Origin: Pseudomonas sp. ATCC 13867
GTDB taxonomy: Bacteria > Pseudomonadota > Gammaproteobacteria > Pseudomonadales > Pseudomonadaceae
Reading direction: 5' to 3'
Assembly (NCBI RefSeq): GCF_000349845.1
Contig: NC_020829.1
Span: 1,116,001 to 1,180,000 of the forward strand
Length of the DNA: 64,000 nt
This document shows positions 45,216-55,145 of this stretch, piece after piece. Position numbers and translations under genes: made by a program. The notes under the pieces were generated by a model. That model worked only from the letters and a program-made list of their open reading frames with translations, was not told where the DNA came from and ran no database searches. Numbering within the stretch: position 1 is the stretch's first letter; every line of letters starts with the position of its first letter.

Positions 45216-46859
45216 ATGCGCGCGCGTCTGGCCGGGCTGATCCTGCTGTTGCCGCTGAGTGCCCTCGCGGTGTCCGGTTCGCAAGAGCAGGCGCAACTGG
45301 CCTGGCGCACGGCGCAGGGTGACCAATTGTTGCGGCTCGGGCCGCAACGGGTGCAGGGGCGTGAGCCATTGCCGGCTGACCTGCGCGCGCCGCTGGGCAG
45401 TCTGTGGAAGCTGTTCGTCTATGCCTGGCTGAACGATACCGGCCAGCAGGAACCGGCCTATCGCTGCCGGGGCGAGGACAAGGAAGAAGTCTATTGCTGC
45501 ACGGCGGGACAGAGCATCGAGCGCGACGCCGCGCTGGTGAAGTCCTGCGGCCTGTACTTCCAGCCGCAGCGCCTGGGTATCGATGGTGCGATCTGGCAGC
45601 AGTACTGGCAGGCGCGGCACGCCCCGGCCTGGATCGCAGAACTGGACAAGCTGGCGCCGCAGACCGAAGTCCCGGTCGCCGAACTGCTCGACCAACTGCA
45701 GCACCTGCCGGCACAGGATCAGGCGCGCAAGGTGCTGCTCGACGTCAGCCTCGCCGCCGACGAGGGGCGCGCGCCGGCCGCGCTGGGTGGACGCCTGCGG
45801 GTGAAGACCTGGAGTTGGGAGGAGGGTGGTCAGCGTGAAGGAGGTTTTGCCGGCTGGCTGGTCGACGGCGCGCCGCTCTGGGCGCGTGGGCCGGGTACCA
45901 GCAAGACGGTGCTGGCCAGGTACGGCAACGCCATCGGTGCCGCGCTGCCGGCTCCGTGGCCCAGCGATCCGGGCCGTTGCGTGGAGGTCAGCCTGTTCCG
46001 CCGCTATCCGCTGAAGGAGGTCTACGACGCGCGCAACCAGCCTGCCGCCGAAGGCGTGCTGGAAGGCCGGCAGAACCTGTTGTTCGCCAATGGCGTTCGG
46101 CTTGACGTGAACAGCAACGGTGATCTGTTCCTTGAACGCGGCACGCAGGGGCCGTACTTGACCGCTCGCCTGTCCCGCGAGGAATACGTCGCCCGCGTGC
46201 TCGACCGCGAGGCTTCCGCCACGCCGCCGGAAGCGGCCAAGGCGCTGGCGGTGACCATCCGCACTTATCTGTTGCAGAACGGCGCGCCGCATGGCGACTG
46301 CCTGAGCATCGATGACAGCAGTCAGCGCCAGCGCGTGGCACCGCGTCCGGCCAGCGAGGCGGCGCGGGGTATCGCGGCCTGGACCGCCGATCTGGTCCTG
46401 GCTGGCGGCAGCGTCACCTACCACTCGGACGAGGCGGGGCCGTCGAAGCTGTCCTGGCGCGACGCCCAGGAACAGGCCGCCAGGGGCCTGCGCTACGACG
46501 CCATCCTCGCCCGTGCCTTCCCGCGCACCAGCCTCAGCCGCTGGGGCAACCCGAGCGCTGCCTGTCAGCCCTTGCCCGAGGCCGAGCGCTGGCTGCAAGC
46601 GCAGCGCCGCAGTTGGCGGCCGCGTCTGGACGGTGAGCCGGGCTACGAGGAAGTGCAGTCCTTCGCCGTGTGCCGTCTGGGCTCCGGCCGGCCTTACGTG
46701 GACCGTGAACGCCAGCGTATCTTCGTTCGCGGCCTGTACTCGCTCCAGGACCGCCTCGACCTGACCCACGAATACCTGCACCTGGCGCTGCAAGCCCACC
46801 CCAATGGACACGACGAGGGCTACGTGGAAAGCCTGGCCCGCCGTCTGATACTGGAATGA
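45216..46859 (+). CDS. magE: MagE, DUF2300 (YfaQ-like) with SxxK and SpoIID-like motifs
   Basis: 547 residues with a signal peptide (about 18). Near the N-terminus PLGSLWKLFVY offers an S-x-x-K pair (Ser62, Lys65) like penicillin-binding proteins. A Ser-Cys-Gly at 110-112 could sit at the second motif. At about 319-355 the block YVARVLDREASATPPEAAKA leading to LAVTIRTYLL resembles SpoIID/LytB. The family is fixed in macroglobulin operons (E. coli yfaQ). It begins three bases after magD and its stop overlaps magF. Enzyme activity is inference; a wall-binding role is equally possible. Confidence 0.85.
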   Translation: MRARLAGLILLLPLSALAVSGSQEQAQLAWRTAQGDQLLRLGPQRVQGREPLPADLRAPLGSLWKLFVYAWLNDTGQQEPAYRCRGEDKEEVYCCTAGQSIERDAALVKSCGLYFQPQRLGIDGAIWQQYWQARHAPAWIAELDKLAPQTEVPVAELLDQLQHLPAQDQARKVLLDVSLAADEGRAPAALGGRLRVKTWSWEEGGQREGGFAGWLVDGAPLWARGPGTSKTVLARYGNAIGAALPAPWPSDPGRCVEVSLFRRYPLKEVYDARNQPAAEGVLEGRQNLLFANGVRLDVNSNGDLFLERGTQGPYLTARLSREEYVARVLDREASATPPEAAKALAVTIRTYLLQNGAPHGDCLSIDDSSQRQRVAPRPASEAARGIAAWTADLVLAGGSVTYHSDEAGPSKLSWRDAQEQAARGLRYDAILARAFPRTSLSRWGNPSAACQPLPEAERWLQAQRRSWRPRLDGEPGYEEVQSFAVCRLGSGRPYVDRERQRIFVRGLYSLQDRLDLTHEYLHLALQAHPNGHDEGYVESLARRLILE

Positions 46860-47680
46860 TCGTCATGAAACTCGCCCACGCCTTTCGCCTGTCCCTGCTC
46901 GCCAGCCTGTTGCCCTGGGGCGTGCAGGCCGCCGAATCCGCGATCCATTTCGACACGCCGGTGGCGGGCTGGCGCGCGGGCGATGGCGACAAGGCCGACT
47001 TCCGGCAGACGGTGAACTACCCGGCTTCGTCGGTGAATAGCCGCGCGGACCAGGCCGGAACCGCACGCATCCGTGGAGAGATTCGCTCGCTGCCCAAGGA
47101 CAACAAGGACCCCGCGCGGCTGGTGGTGAATGGCGTGGCCATGCCGCTGAAGATCGATGCGGAGGGTGGTTTCGACCGGCCCTTCGCGTTCCCGGCGGGC
47201 ACCAACAGTGTCGAGGTGATCTCGCCGGAGGGACAGCAGCGCAAGCGCGTGCAGTTCTACCACGGTGGTGGCGGCGGGGAGGTGCCGGCCAAGCTGCGAG
47301 TATTGCTGTCCTGGGACTCCGACAACACCGACCTGGACCTGCACCTGGTGACGCCCGACGGCGGGCATGTCTGGTATGGCAACCGCTCGCTGCCCAATGG
47401 CGCCGCCCAGGATGTCGACGTGACCACCGGCTACGGCCCGGAAATCATCGCCAGCCCGACCCCGCTCAAGGGCCAGTACCTGGTCTACGTGAACTACTAC
47501 GGCGGTGGCTGGAGTTCGGATGAAAGCTCCGGCGACGTCAACGCGGCCAAGCCGCTGACCACGGCGCAGGTGACTATCGTCACGGAGGAGGGAACGGTGA
47601 ACGAGAAGCAGGAGTCCTTCCTGATCCCGATGCGCCAGCCGGGTGAGCTGACGCTGGTGAAGCGGTTCAGTTATCCGTAA
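46856..47680 (+). CDS. magF: MagF, DUF2135 (YfaP-like) secreted protein
   Basis: 274 residues from the ATG at 46856 that overlaps the magE stop; an ATG three codons later is also possible. A signal peptide (cut near WGVQA-AE) precedes a domain similar to MagA along its whole length: FDTPVAGWRAG versus LSSPSAGWRYSG, SWDSDNTDLDLHLVTPDG versus GWNDPKAELDLHIVTPDG, and a shared GQYLVYVNYYG-type strand. It is the last gene of the mag operon. Function unknown. Confidence 0.87.
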   Translation: MIVMKLAHAFRLSLLASLLPWGVQAAESAIHFDTPVAGWRAGDGDKADFRQTVNYPASSVNSRADQAGTARIRGEIRSLPKDNKDPARLVVNGVAMPLKIDAEGGFDRPFAFPAGTNSVEVISPEGQQRKRVQFYHGGGGGEVPAKLRVLLSWDSDNTDLDLHLVTPDGGHVWYGNRSLPNGAAQDVDVTTGYGPEIIASPTPLKGQYLVYVNYYGGGWSSDESSGDVNAAKPLTTAQVTIVTEEGTVNEKQESFLIPMRQPGELTLVKRFSYP

Positions 47681-48117
47681 GGGCGCAACACCGCTTTTGG
47701 AGGCGTATTGCCTACTTGCTCTTGATCTTGATGACTTCCAGAGAAATCTCCGCGCACTCCGGAGCGCCCCTTCAGGAGGCCGAGTGGAGTCGGAGTTTCA
47801 GGGGTTGAGCGGCATGGATGCCGCGAGAGCCGCGATGGGCCAGGGATGGCCCTTCGCGGCGTGCCCCTGAAACTCCGATGGAACGAGGGAACCCCGACGG
47901 AGTCGGGGCCGGATGCAGGGGCAAGACCTTTGCCTCCTTTGGGGTGTTTGCCAAAGGAGGTCGCCCGAGGGGGCGAAACAAGAAGCCCCAGCGCACGCCG
48001 AAGCGGCGCAGAAGCACCCAAACAAAAGCGAAAAACATCGCGGAGAAGCTCCGCTCCTACGAGAGCTACTCCGAGCTCCGGACCAATGACTACGACTCTC
48101 GCCTATGGGGTGCAGGT
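47681..48117. repeat. 437-base gap with an array of hairpins (dispersed structured element)
   Basis: There is no convincing gene. From 47790 to 48054 the sequence is almost continuous secondary structure. A 14-bp perfect outer stem (47791-47804 with 47864-47877) encloses a 7-bp hairpin (47809-47815/47818-47824) and a 13-bp hairpin with one mismatch (47829-47842/47847-47860). Then follow stems at 47892-47908 (7 bp), 47933-47960 (10 bp, 8-base loop), 47961-47976 (6 bp), 47996-48008 (5 bp) and 48040-48054 (6 bp). The end (GCTCCGCTCCTAC) resembles a REP arm. A minus-strand open frame of 88 codons (47772-48038) just translates these stems. It lies between convergent genes. Confidence 0.7.
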
Positions 48118-48507
48118 TCAGGCCTTCTGGTCCGCCTGCCACGCCTCGATCACTTCCTGCGCCGCGCGGAAGGCGTCGATGGCGGCCGGAACCCCGGCGT
48201 AGACCGCGCAGTGCAGCAGCGCTTCGCGAATTTCCTCCACGGTGCAGCCGTTGTTCAGCGCGCCGCGCACATGGCCTTTCAGCTCCTGCGGGCACTTCAG
48301 CGCGGTCAGCGCGGCCAGGGTGATCAGGCTGCGGGTCTTGCGCGGCAGGCCGTCGCGGTTCCACACACCGCCCCAGGCGTGCTCGTTGACGAAGTCCTGC
48401 AGCGGCTGGGTGAACTCGGTGGCGTTGCCCAGGGCACGGTCGACGAAGGCGTCGCCCATCACTTCGCGGCGAACCTGCTCGCCGGCCTTGCGGTTGTCGG
48501 TGCTCAT
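48118..48507 (-). CDS. Carboxymuconolactone decarboxylase-family protein (PcaC-like)
   Basis: 129 residues, the exact size of PcaC. Family blocks are QVRREVMGDAFVDR, NEHAWGGVWNRDGLPRKTRS and LNNGCTVEEIREALLHCAVY. True PcaC decarboxylates 4-carboxymuconolactone in the beta-ketoadipate pathway, but no other pca gene is near, so the substrate may differ. AGGAGAGGGG precedes ATG 48507 closely. Corresponds to PA4486. Cytosolic. Confidence 0.87.
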   Translation of the reverse strand: MSTDNRKAGEQVRREVMGDAFVDRALGNATEFTQPLQDFVNEHAWGGVWNRDGLPRKTRSLITLAALTALKCPQELKGHVRGALNNGCTVEEIREALLHCAVYAGVPAAIDAFRAAQEVIEAWQADQKA

Positions 48508-48515
48508 CCCCTCTC

Positions 48516-48902
48516 CTAGTCGAGGCTTTCCAGGCGCACCGGCGCGGTGCCGGAGCGCAACATGTTGAGTTGTTCGGCGGCGGCGCGCGATACGTCGATG
48601 ATGCGGCCGCGGTGGAAGGGGCCGCGGTCGTTGATTCGCACCACGACGCTGCGGCCGTTGTTCAGGTTGGTGACCTTCACCCGGGTGCCGAAGGGCAGGG
48701 TGCGATGCGCGGCAGTCAGGGCGTGCTGGTTGAAGCGTTCGCCACTGGCGGTCTTCTTGCCGTGGTGGGCGCGTCCGTAATAGGACGCGGTGCCTTCGGC
48801 GCGGTAGCCGCGGCCGGAGACCTCCGTGTCACGGTCGTAAGACGGGGTGCTACAGCCGGCCAGCAGGGCCAGGCAGCCGGCAAGGGCCAAGGGGCGCAGC
48901 AT
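48516..48902 (-). CDS. RlpA-like septal-ring lipoprotein (DPBB)
   Basis: 128 residues from ATG 48902, which has GGAGG five bases upstream. A lipoprotein signal ends at LLAGC (Cys17). A double-psi beta-barrel follows ([54 protein letters not shown]). RlpA proteins bind or cut stem-peptide-free glycan at the septum. This one lacks the C-terminal SPOR domain of full RlpA, so it is a short paralogue. The Asp of the DRGPF motif and the His of AAHRTLP, linked to lytic transglycosylase activity in RlpA, are present. PA4485-like. Confidence 0.88.
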   Translation of the reverse strand: MLRPLALAGCLALLAGCSTPSYDRDTEVSGRGYRAEGTASYYGRAHHGKKTASGERFNQHALTAAHRTLPFGTRVKVTNLNNGRSVVVRINDRGPFHRGRIIDVSRAAAEQLNMLRSGTAPVRLESLD

Positions 48903-48911
48903 CGAACCTCC

Positions 48912-48941
48912 GAACGAAAAAACGCCGGGCAAGCCCGGCGT
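48912..48941 (-). terminator. Terminator of the gatCAB operon
   Basis: A perfect 9-bp stem ACGCCGGGC/GCCCGGCGT (48922-48930, 48933-48941) followed on the minus strand by TTTTTT. It lies 15 bases past the gatB stop. Confidence 0.9.
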
Positions 48942-48956
48942 CAATGAAGAGTGGGC

Positions 48957-50402
48957 TCAGCTTTCGAGTTTCTTCTTCAGCAATTCGTTCACTTGGCCAG
49001 GGTTGGCCTTGCCTTTCGAGGCTTTCATGGCCTGCCCGACGAAGAAGCCGAACATCTTGCCGCGCTTGGCTTCATCGCTGGCGCGGTACTGTTCGACCTG
49101 CTCGGCGTTGGCGGCCAGCACTTCGTCGAGCATCTTGTCGATGGCGCCGGTGTCGGTGACCTGCTTCAGGCCCTTGGCTTCGATGATCGCATCGGCCGAG
49201 CCTTCGCCGGCGGCCATCGCCTCGAAGACCATCTTGGCGATCTTGCCGGAGATGGTGTTGTCCTTGATGCGCAGGATCATGCCGCCCAGGTGCTCGGCGG
49301 AAACCGGCGACTGCTCGATTTCCAGGCCGTCCTTGTTGAGCAGGCTGGACAGCTCGCCCATCACCCAGTTGGCCGCGAGCTTCGCGTCGCCGCAGATGCC
49401 CTGGACCTGTTCGAAGTAGTCGGCCATTTCGCGGCTGGCGGACAGCACGCTGGCGTCATAGGCGGACAGGCCGTACTGGCTTTCGAAGCGCTCGCGCTTC
49501 TGGTCCGGCAGTTCCGGCAACTGGCCGCGCAGTTCTTCGAGGAAGGCGCGCTCGATCACCACCGGCAGGAGGTCCGGGCAGGGGAAGTAACGGTAGTCGT
49601 TGGCTTCTTCCTTGCTGCGCATGGAGCGCGTTTCGTCCTTGTTCGGGTCGTACAGGCGGGTTTCCTGCACCACCTTGCCGCCGTCCTCGATCAGCTCGAT
49701 CTGGCGCTGCACTTCGTGGTTGATCGCCTTCTCGATGAAGCGGAAGGAGTTCACGTTCTTGATCTCGGCACGGGTGCCGAACTCGGCCTGACCCTTGGGG
49801 CGCACCGAGACGTTGCAGTCGCAGCGCAGCGAGCCTTCGGCCATGTTGCCGTCGCAGATGCCCAGGTAGCGCACCAGCGCGTGGATCGCCTTGACGTAGG
49901 CGACGGCTTCCTTGGCGCTGCGGATGTCCGGCTCGGAGACGATCTCCAGCAGCGGAGTGCCGGCGCGGTTCAGGTCGATGCCGCTCATGCCGTGGAAGTC
50001 TTCGTGCAGGCTCTTGCCGGCGTCTTCTTCCAGGTGCGCGCGGGTGATGCCGACGCGCTTGACGGTGCCGTCTTCCAGGGTGATGTCCAGATGGCCCTTG
50101 CCAACGATGGGGTGGTCCATCTGGCTGGTCTGGTAGCCCTTGGGCAGGTCCGGGTAGAAGTAGTTCTTGCGCGCGAACACGTTGCGCTCGGCGATCTCGG
50201 CGTTGATCGCCAGGCCGAACTGGCAGGCCATGCGCACGGCTTCCTGGTTCAGCACCGGCAGCGTGCCGGGCATGGCCAGGTCGACCAGGCTGGCCTGGGT
50301 GTTCGGGGCGGCGCCGAAGGTGGTGGCGCTACCGGAGAAGATCTTCGATTGGGTGGAGAGCTGTGCGTGGATTTCCAGCCCGATCACGGTTTCCCATTGC
50401 AT
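48957..50402 (-). CDS. gatB: Asp-tRNA(Asn)/Glu-tRNA(Gln) amidotransferase subunit B
   Basis: 481 residues. The signature opening [19 protein letters not shown] and the tRNA-dependent kinase core ([18 protein letters not shown] block [14 protein letters not shown]) are present. The C-terminal YqeY-like tail domain ends [12 protein letters not shown]. GatB activates misacylated tRNA and passes it ammonia from GatA. Last gene of gatC-gatA-gatB, with 11 bases after gatA. Terminator follows. Confidence 0.97.
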   Translation of the reverse strand: MQWETVIGLEIHAQLSTQSKIFSGSATTFGAAPNTQASLVDLAMPGTLPVLNQEAVRMACQFGLAINAEIAERNVFARKNYFYPDLPKGYQTSQMDHPIVGKGHLDITLEDGTVKRVGITRAHLEEDAGKSLHEDFHGMSGIDLNRAGTPLLEIVSEPDIRSAKEAVAYVKAIHALVRYLGICDGNMAEGSLRCDCNVSVRPKGQAEFGTRAEIKNVNSFRFIEKAINHEVQRQIELIEDGGKVVQETRLYDPNKDETRSMRSKEEANDYRYFPCPDLLPVVIERAFLEELRGQLPELPDQKRERFESQYGLSAYDASVLSASREMADYFEQVQGICGDAKLAANWVMGELSSLLNKDGLEIEQSPVSAEHLGGMILRIKDNTISGKIAKMVFEAMAAGEGSADAIIEAKGLKQVTDTGAIDKMLDEVLAANAEQVEQYRASDEAKRGKMFGFFVGQAMKASKGKANPGQVNELLKKKLES

Positions 50403-50413
50403 GTGTGTCGTCC

Positions 50414-51868
50414 TCAGAATCCAGCCGGTGCTTGTTTGTGCCAGTCGCTGACCAGTTGGTACTGGTGCGCGACGTTGAGCAGGCGGCCCTCCTGGAAGTA
50501 CGGCGCGAGCAACTGGACACCCACCGGCAGGCCATCGACGAAGCCAGCGGGCATGGACAGGCCCGGGATGCCGGCGAGGTTGGCGGTGATGGTGTAGATG
50601 TCTTCCAGGTACTGGGCGACCGGGTCGTTGTTCTTCTCGCCCAGTTTCCAGGCCGGGTTCGGCGTGGTCGGGCCGAGGATCACGTCGACTTCGGCGAAGG
50701 CGTTGGTGAAGTCGTTCTTGATCAGGCGGCGAATCTTCTGGGCCTTCAGGTAATACGCGTCGTAGTAGCCCGCGGAAAGCGCGTAGGTGCCGACCATGAT
50801 GCGGTTCTTCACTTCAGCGCCGAAGCCTTCGGCGCGGGAGCGCTTGTACAGGTCCTGCAGGTCCTTCGGGTCTTCGCAGCGGTAGCCGTAGCGTACACCG
50901 TCGAAGCGCGACAGGTTGGAGCTGGCCTCTGCGGGCGCGATCACATAATAGGCAGGGATCGCGTGCTGCATGTTCGGCAGGGAGATCTCCTTGACCACCG
51001 CGCCGAGCTGCTTGAGCTGCTCGACCACCTTCATCACCGCGTCGGCGATGCGGCTGTCCAGGCCGGCGCCGAAGTATTCCTTCGGCAGACCGATGCGCAA
51101 ACCGCTCAGCGGCTTGGCCAGGGCGGCCAGGTAGTCGTCCACCGGCTGGTCGACGCAGGTGGAGTCCTTCGGATCGAAGCCGGCCATGGCGCCGAGCATC
51201 AGCGCGCAGTCCTCGGCGGTGCGGGCCAGCGGGCCGCCCTGGTCGAGGCTGGAGGCGTAGGCGATCATGCCCCAGCGCGATACGCGGCCGTAGGTCGGCT
51301 TGATGCCGGTGAGGTTGGTCAGCGCGGCCGGCTGGCGGATCGAGCCGCCGGTATCGGTGCCGGTGGCGGCCGGGATCAGGCGCGCGGCCACGGCGGCGGC
51401 GGAGCCGCCGGAGGAGCCTCCCGGTACGCGGGAGGTGTCCCAGGGGTTCTTCACCGGGCCGTAGTGGCTGGATTCGTTGGCCGAGCCCATGGCGAACTCG
51501 TCCATGTTCAGCTTGCCCAGGCTCACGGTGCCGGCGTCGGCCAGGCGTTCGACGACGGTGGCGTCGTAGGGCGAGACGAAGGCGTCGAGAATCTTCGAGC
51601 CGCAGCTGGTGCGCACGCCCTGGGTGCAGAACAGGTCCTTGTGGGCGATCGGTGCGCCGAGCAGGGCGCCGGTCTCGCCTTTTGCGCGCCGTTCGTCGGC
51701 GGCCTTGGCCTGGGCCAGGGCGAGTTCTTCGGTGACGGTGATGAAACTGTTCAACTGCGGGTCGAGCTGCTGGATGCGCGCGAGCAGGGCAGTGGCCAGT
51801 TCCTGGGCGGAAAATTGCTTGTCGGCGAGTCCGCGGGCGACTTCGGCGAGGGTCAATTGATGCAACAT
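50414..51868 (-). CDS. gatA: Asp-tRNA(Asn)/Glu-tRNA(Gln) amidotransferase subunit A
   Basis: 484 residues, amidase signature family. The catalytic triad is visible: Lys77 (APIAHKDLF), Ser152 ([12 protein letters not shown]) and Ser176 ([13 protein letters not shown]). It releases ammonia from glutamine and channels it to GatB. It lies 19 bases after gatC and 11 before gatB on the same strand. Confidence 0.97.
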   Translation of the reverse strand: MLHQLTLAEVARGLADKQFSAQELATALLARIQQLDPQLNSFITVTEELALAQAKAADERRAKGETGALLGAPIAHKDLFCTQGVRTSCGSKILDAFVSPYDATVVERLADAGTVSLGKLNMDEFAMGSANESSHYGPVKNPWDTSRVPGGSSGGSAAAVAARLIPAATGTDTGGSIRQPAALTNLTGIKPTYGRVSRWGMIAYASSLDQGGPLARTAEDCALMLGAMAGFDPKDSTCVDQPVDDYLAALAKPLSGLRIGLPKEYFGAGLDSRIADAVMKVVEQLKQLGAVVKEISLPNMQHAIPAYYVIAPAEASSNLSRFDGVRYGYRCEDPKDLQDLYKRSRAEGFGAEVKNRIMVGTYALSAGYYDAYYLKAQKIRRLIKNDFTNAFAEVDVILGPTTPNPAWKLGEKNNDPVAQYLEDIYTITANLAGIPGLSMPAGFVDGLPVGVQLLAPYFQEGRLLNVAHQYQLVSDWHKQAPAGF

Positions 51869-51887
51869 ATGTCCGTGTCCTTAGCGC

Positions 51888-52175
51888 TTACTCGATGACT
51901 TTCGGGACGAGGTAAAGGCCGTCTTCCACGGCCGGCGCGATGGCCTGGTAGGCTTCGCGGCGGTTCTCCTCGGTGACTGCGTCGGCGCGCAGGCGCTGCG
52001 TGGCCTCCAGCGGGTGGGCCAGGGGCTCCACGCCGTCGGTGTCGACCGCCTGCATGGCGTCGATCAGGCCGAGGATGTTGTTCAGGGTGTCGGTGGTGCG
52101 CGAAATGTCGGCTTCCTCCAGGCCCAGGCGGGCGAGGTGGGCGATCTTTTCCACGTCGGAGCGTTCAAGCGCCAT
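51888..52175 (-). CDS. gatC: Asp-tRNA(Asn)/Glu-tRNA(Gln) amidotransferase subunit C
   Basis: 95 residues. The typical start [19 protein letters not shown] and the middle [14 protein letters not shown] are present. It clamps GatA to GatB. First gene of the gat operon and divergent from mreB, with a 241-base gap between the starts. Confidence 0.96.
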   Translation of the reverse strand: MALERSDVEKIAHLARLGLEEADISRTTDTLNNILGLIDAMQAVDTDGVEPLAHPLEATQRLRADAVTEENRREAYQAIAPAVEDGLYLVPKVIE

Positions 52176-52327
52176 CGGGGTCTCCAGCTAGAGCAGCCAG
52201 GCTCCAACTGGTCCTGGCCGGACAGAATTTTGGGGGCAGGGAACAGAACCCGCGGCAGACGGTCGAAGGCCGCTGGGACGGGCGCTGCAGGCCCGGAAAA
52301 ACGAGGAATCTAGCATAAATTGCCGCC

Positions 52328-53454
<1,127 letters not shown>

Positions 53455-53472
53455 GGTGGGGAGCCCTGTAGA

Positions 53473-53516
53473 GGTCGGTTGACGTTTGCCAGCCCGTGGC
53501 AACACTTCAACCGACC
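53473..53516 (+). other. Large hairpin between mreB and mreC
   Basis: Outer stem GGTCGGTTGA/TCAACCGACC (53473-53482, 53507-53516) and inner stem TTGCCA/TGGCAA (53486-53491, 53497-53502), small internal loop, 5-base apical loop. No U tract follows, so it is probably not a terminator. It ends 21 bases before the likely mreC start. Confidence 0.75.
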
Positions 53517-53537
53517 CCGAACAGCTAGGAGCCGGTC

Positions 53538-54590
53538 ATCAAACCGATATTCTCCAAAGGGCCCTCGCTGGGCGCGCGCCTGTTGGTGCTCGCTGTCCTG
53601 TCGGTCGCCTTGATGGTGGTCGATGCCCGCTTCGATTATCTGAAACCGGTACGCAGCCAGATGGGCCTCGTGCTGAGTCCCTTCTATGGCATCGCCGATT
53701 TCCCGGTTCGTGCCTGGGAAGGCGTGCGTGACCAGTTCACCAGCCGCAGCGAGTTGCTGGCCGAGAACGAGCGCCTGAAGGCCGAGCAACTGCTGATGCA
53801 GCGCCGCCTGCAGAAGCTGGCCACCCTCACCGAGCAGAACGTGCGCCTGCGCGAGTTGCTCAACTCCTCTGCCCTGGTCGACGACAAGGTGCTGGTGGGC
53901 GAGCTGATCGGCGTCGACCCGAACCCCTTCACCCAGCGCATCCTGATCGACAAGGGCGAGAAGGACGGCGTGTTCCAGGGCCAGCCGGTGCTCGATGCCA
54001 GTGGCCTGATGGGCCAGGTGGTCGAGGTGATGCCCTACACCGCCCGCGTGCTGCTGCTGACCGATACCACCCACAGCATCCCGGTACAGGTGAACCGCAA
54101 TGGCCTGCGCGCCATCGCCGTGGGCACCGGCAACCCGGAACGCCTGGAGCTGCGCTACGTCGCCGATACCGCCGACATCAAGGAAGGCGACCTGCTGGTC
54201 AGCTCCGGCCTGGGGCAGCGCTTCCCGGCCGGCTATCCGGTGGCCACCGTCAAGGAAGTGCTGCACGATACCGGGGCGCCATTCGCCACCATTCGTGCGG
54301 TGCCTACCGCGAAGATGAACCGCAGCCGCTACGTGCTGCTGGTGTTCACCGACAGCCGTACGCCCGAGCAGCGCGCCACCGATGCCGCCGAAGCCCAGGC
54401 GGAGGCCGATCGCAAGGCTGCCGAGTCTGGCGCACCGGCTCAACCAGGCGACGCCGCGCCCGCCGCTCCGGCGCAGGACGCCACGCATCCGACCGCTCCG
54501 GCCGCCCAGCCCGAGCATCCGGCGGGCAGCACTGGCGCCGCGCCTGTCGTACCGGCTCCGGCGCATCCTGAAGCAAGGAGTCGCCACTGA
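53538..54590 (+). CDS. mreC: Rod-shape protein MreC, probable AUC start
   Basis: About 350 residues with a cytosolic tail, one membrane helix (LLVLAVLSVALMVVDARF), a periplasmic coiled coil (ENERLKAEQLLMQRRLQKLA) and the MreC beta domains (VDPNPFTQRILIDKGEKDGV). A Pro/Ala-rich tail ends the protein. No ATG, GTG or TTG lies in frame between the upstream TAG (53526) and a TTG at 53583, which would cut the membrane helix. AGGAG lies six bases before an in-frame ATC (53538) that would begin (M)IKPIFSKGPS, a conserved-looking pseudomonad MreC N-terminus. An AUC start is therefore favoured, by inference. Confidence 0.88.
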   Translation: MKPIFSKGPSLGARLLVLAVLSVALMVVDARFDYLKPVRSQMGLVLSPFYGIADFPVRAWEGVRDQFTSRSELLAENERLKAEQLLMQRRLQKLATLTEQNVRLRELLNSSALVDDKVLVGELIGVDPNPFTQRILIDKGEKDGVFQGQPVLDASGLMGQVVEVMPYTARVLLLTDTTHSIPVQVNRNGLRAIAVGTGNPERLELRYVADTADIKEGDLLVSSGLGQRFPAGYPVATVKEVLHDTGAPFATIRAVPTAKMNRSRYVLLVFTDSRTPEQRATDAAEAQAEADRKAAESGAPAQPGDAAPAAPAQDATHPTAPAAQPEHPAGSTGAAPVVPAPAHPEARSRH

Positions 54591-55078
54591 TGGCTGCCCA
54601 AGGCTCGCGAAACGGCTGGGCGATCTGGCTCAGCCTGGTCCTGGGGCTGCTGCTCTCGGTGGCGCCGATGCCCGGCTTCATGGAGATCGGCCGTCCGCTG
54701 TGGCTGGCGATGTTCCTGACCTACTGGGTGCTCTACCTGCCGCACAAGGTCGGCATGCTCAGCGCCTGGGTGCTGGGGCTCGCCGAGGACGTGCTGTACG
54801 GCACCCTGCTGGGGCAGAACGCATTGATCCTCAGCCTGATCATTTTCCTGGTGCTGTCGTTGCATCAGCGCTTGCGGATGTTCCCCATCTGGCAACAGTG
54901 CCTGGTGTTGCTGGTGGTGTTCGGCCTGGCGCAACTGGTCCAGCTATGGATCAGCGCGTTGACCGGCAACCGCCCGCCGACCCTGGTGTTCCTGCTGCCG
55001 GCGCTGGTCAGTGCCTTGCTCTGGCCGTGGGTCTATACGCTGCTCCGGGCCCTGCGTCTGCGCCTGAACATCAACTGA
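54590..55078 (+). CDS. mreD: Rod-shape protein MreD
   Basis: 162 residues, about five membrane helices ([52 protein letters not shown]). Conserved GLAEDVLYG block of the family. Its ATG overlaps the mreC stop by one base (TGATG), so the two are translationally coupled. It works with MreC and RodA/PBP2 in elongation. Confidence 0.95.
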   Translation: MAAQGSRNGWAIWLSLVLGLLLSVAPMPGFMEIGRPLWLAMFLTYWVLYLPHKVGMLSAWVLGLAEDVLYGTLLGQNALILSLIIFLVLSLHQRLRMFPIWQQCLVLLVVFGLAQLVQLWISALTGNRPPTLVFLLPALVSALLWPWVYTLLRALRLRLNIN

Positions 55079-55079
55079 G

Positions 55080-55098
55080 GCCCCGCTGCGGGGCGTTT
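55080..55098 (+). terminator. Weak hairpin after mreD
   Basis: GCCCC-GCTGC-GGGGC (55080-55094) then GTTTC, directly at the mreD stop. The stem is short, so it is probably a partial terminator before maf. Confidence 0.5.
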
Positions 55099-55145
55099 CG
55101 TCGGGTCTGGTGCCAACTGCATCGGGCCGGCTTCGGGAGTCTCTG

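Noticed and set aside
47772..48038. 88-codon frame on the minus strand in the hairpin array
   Set aside because: It is a translation of successive inverted repeats. Frames in both strands are open here, and no ribosome site precedes it.
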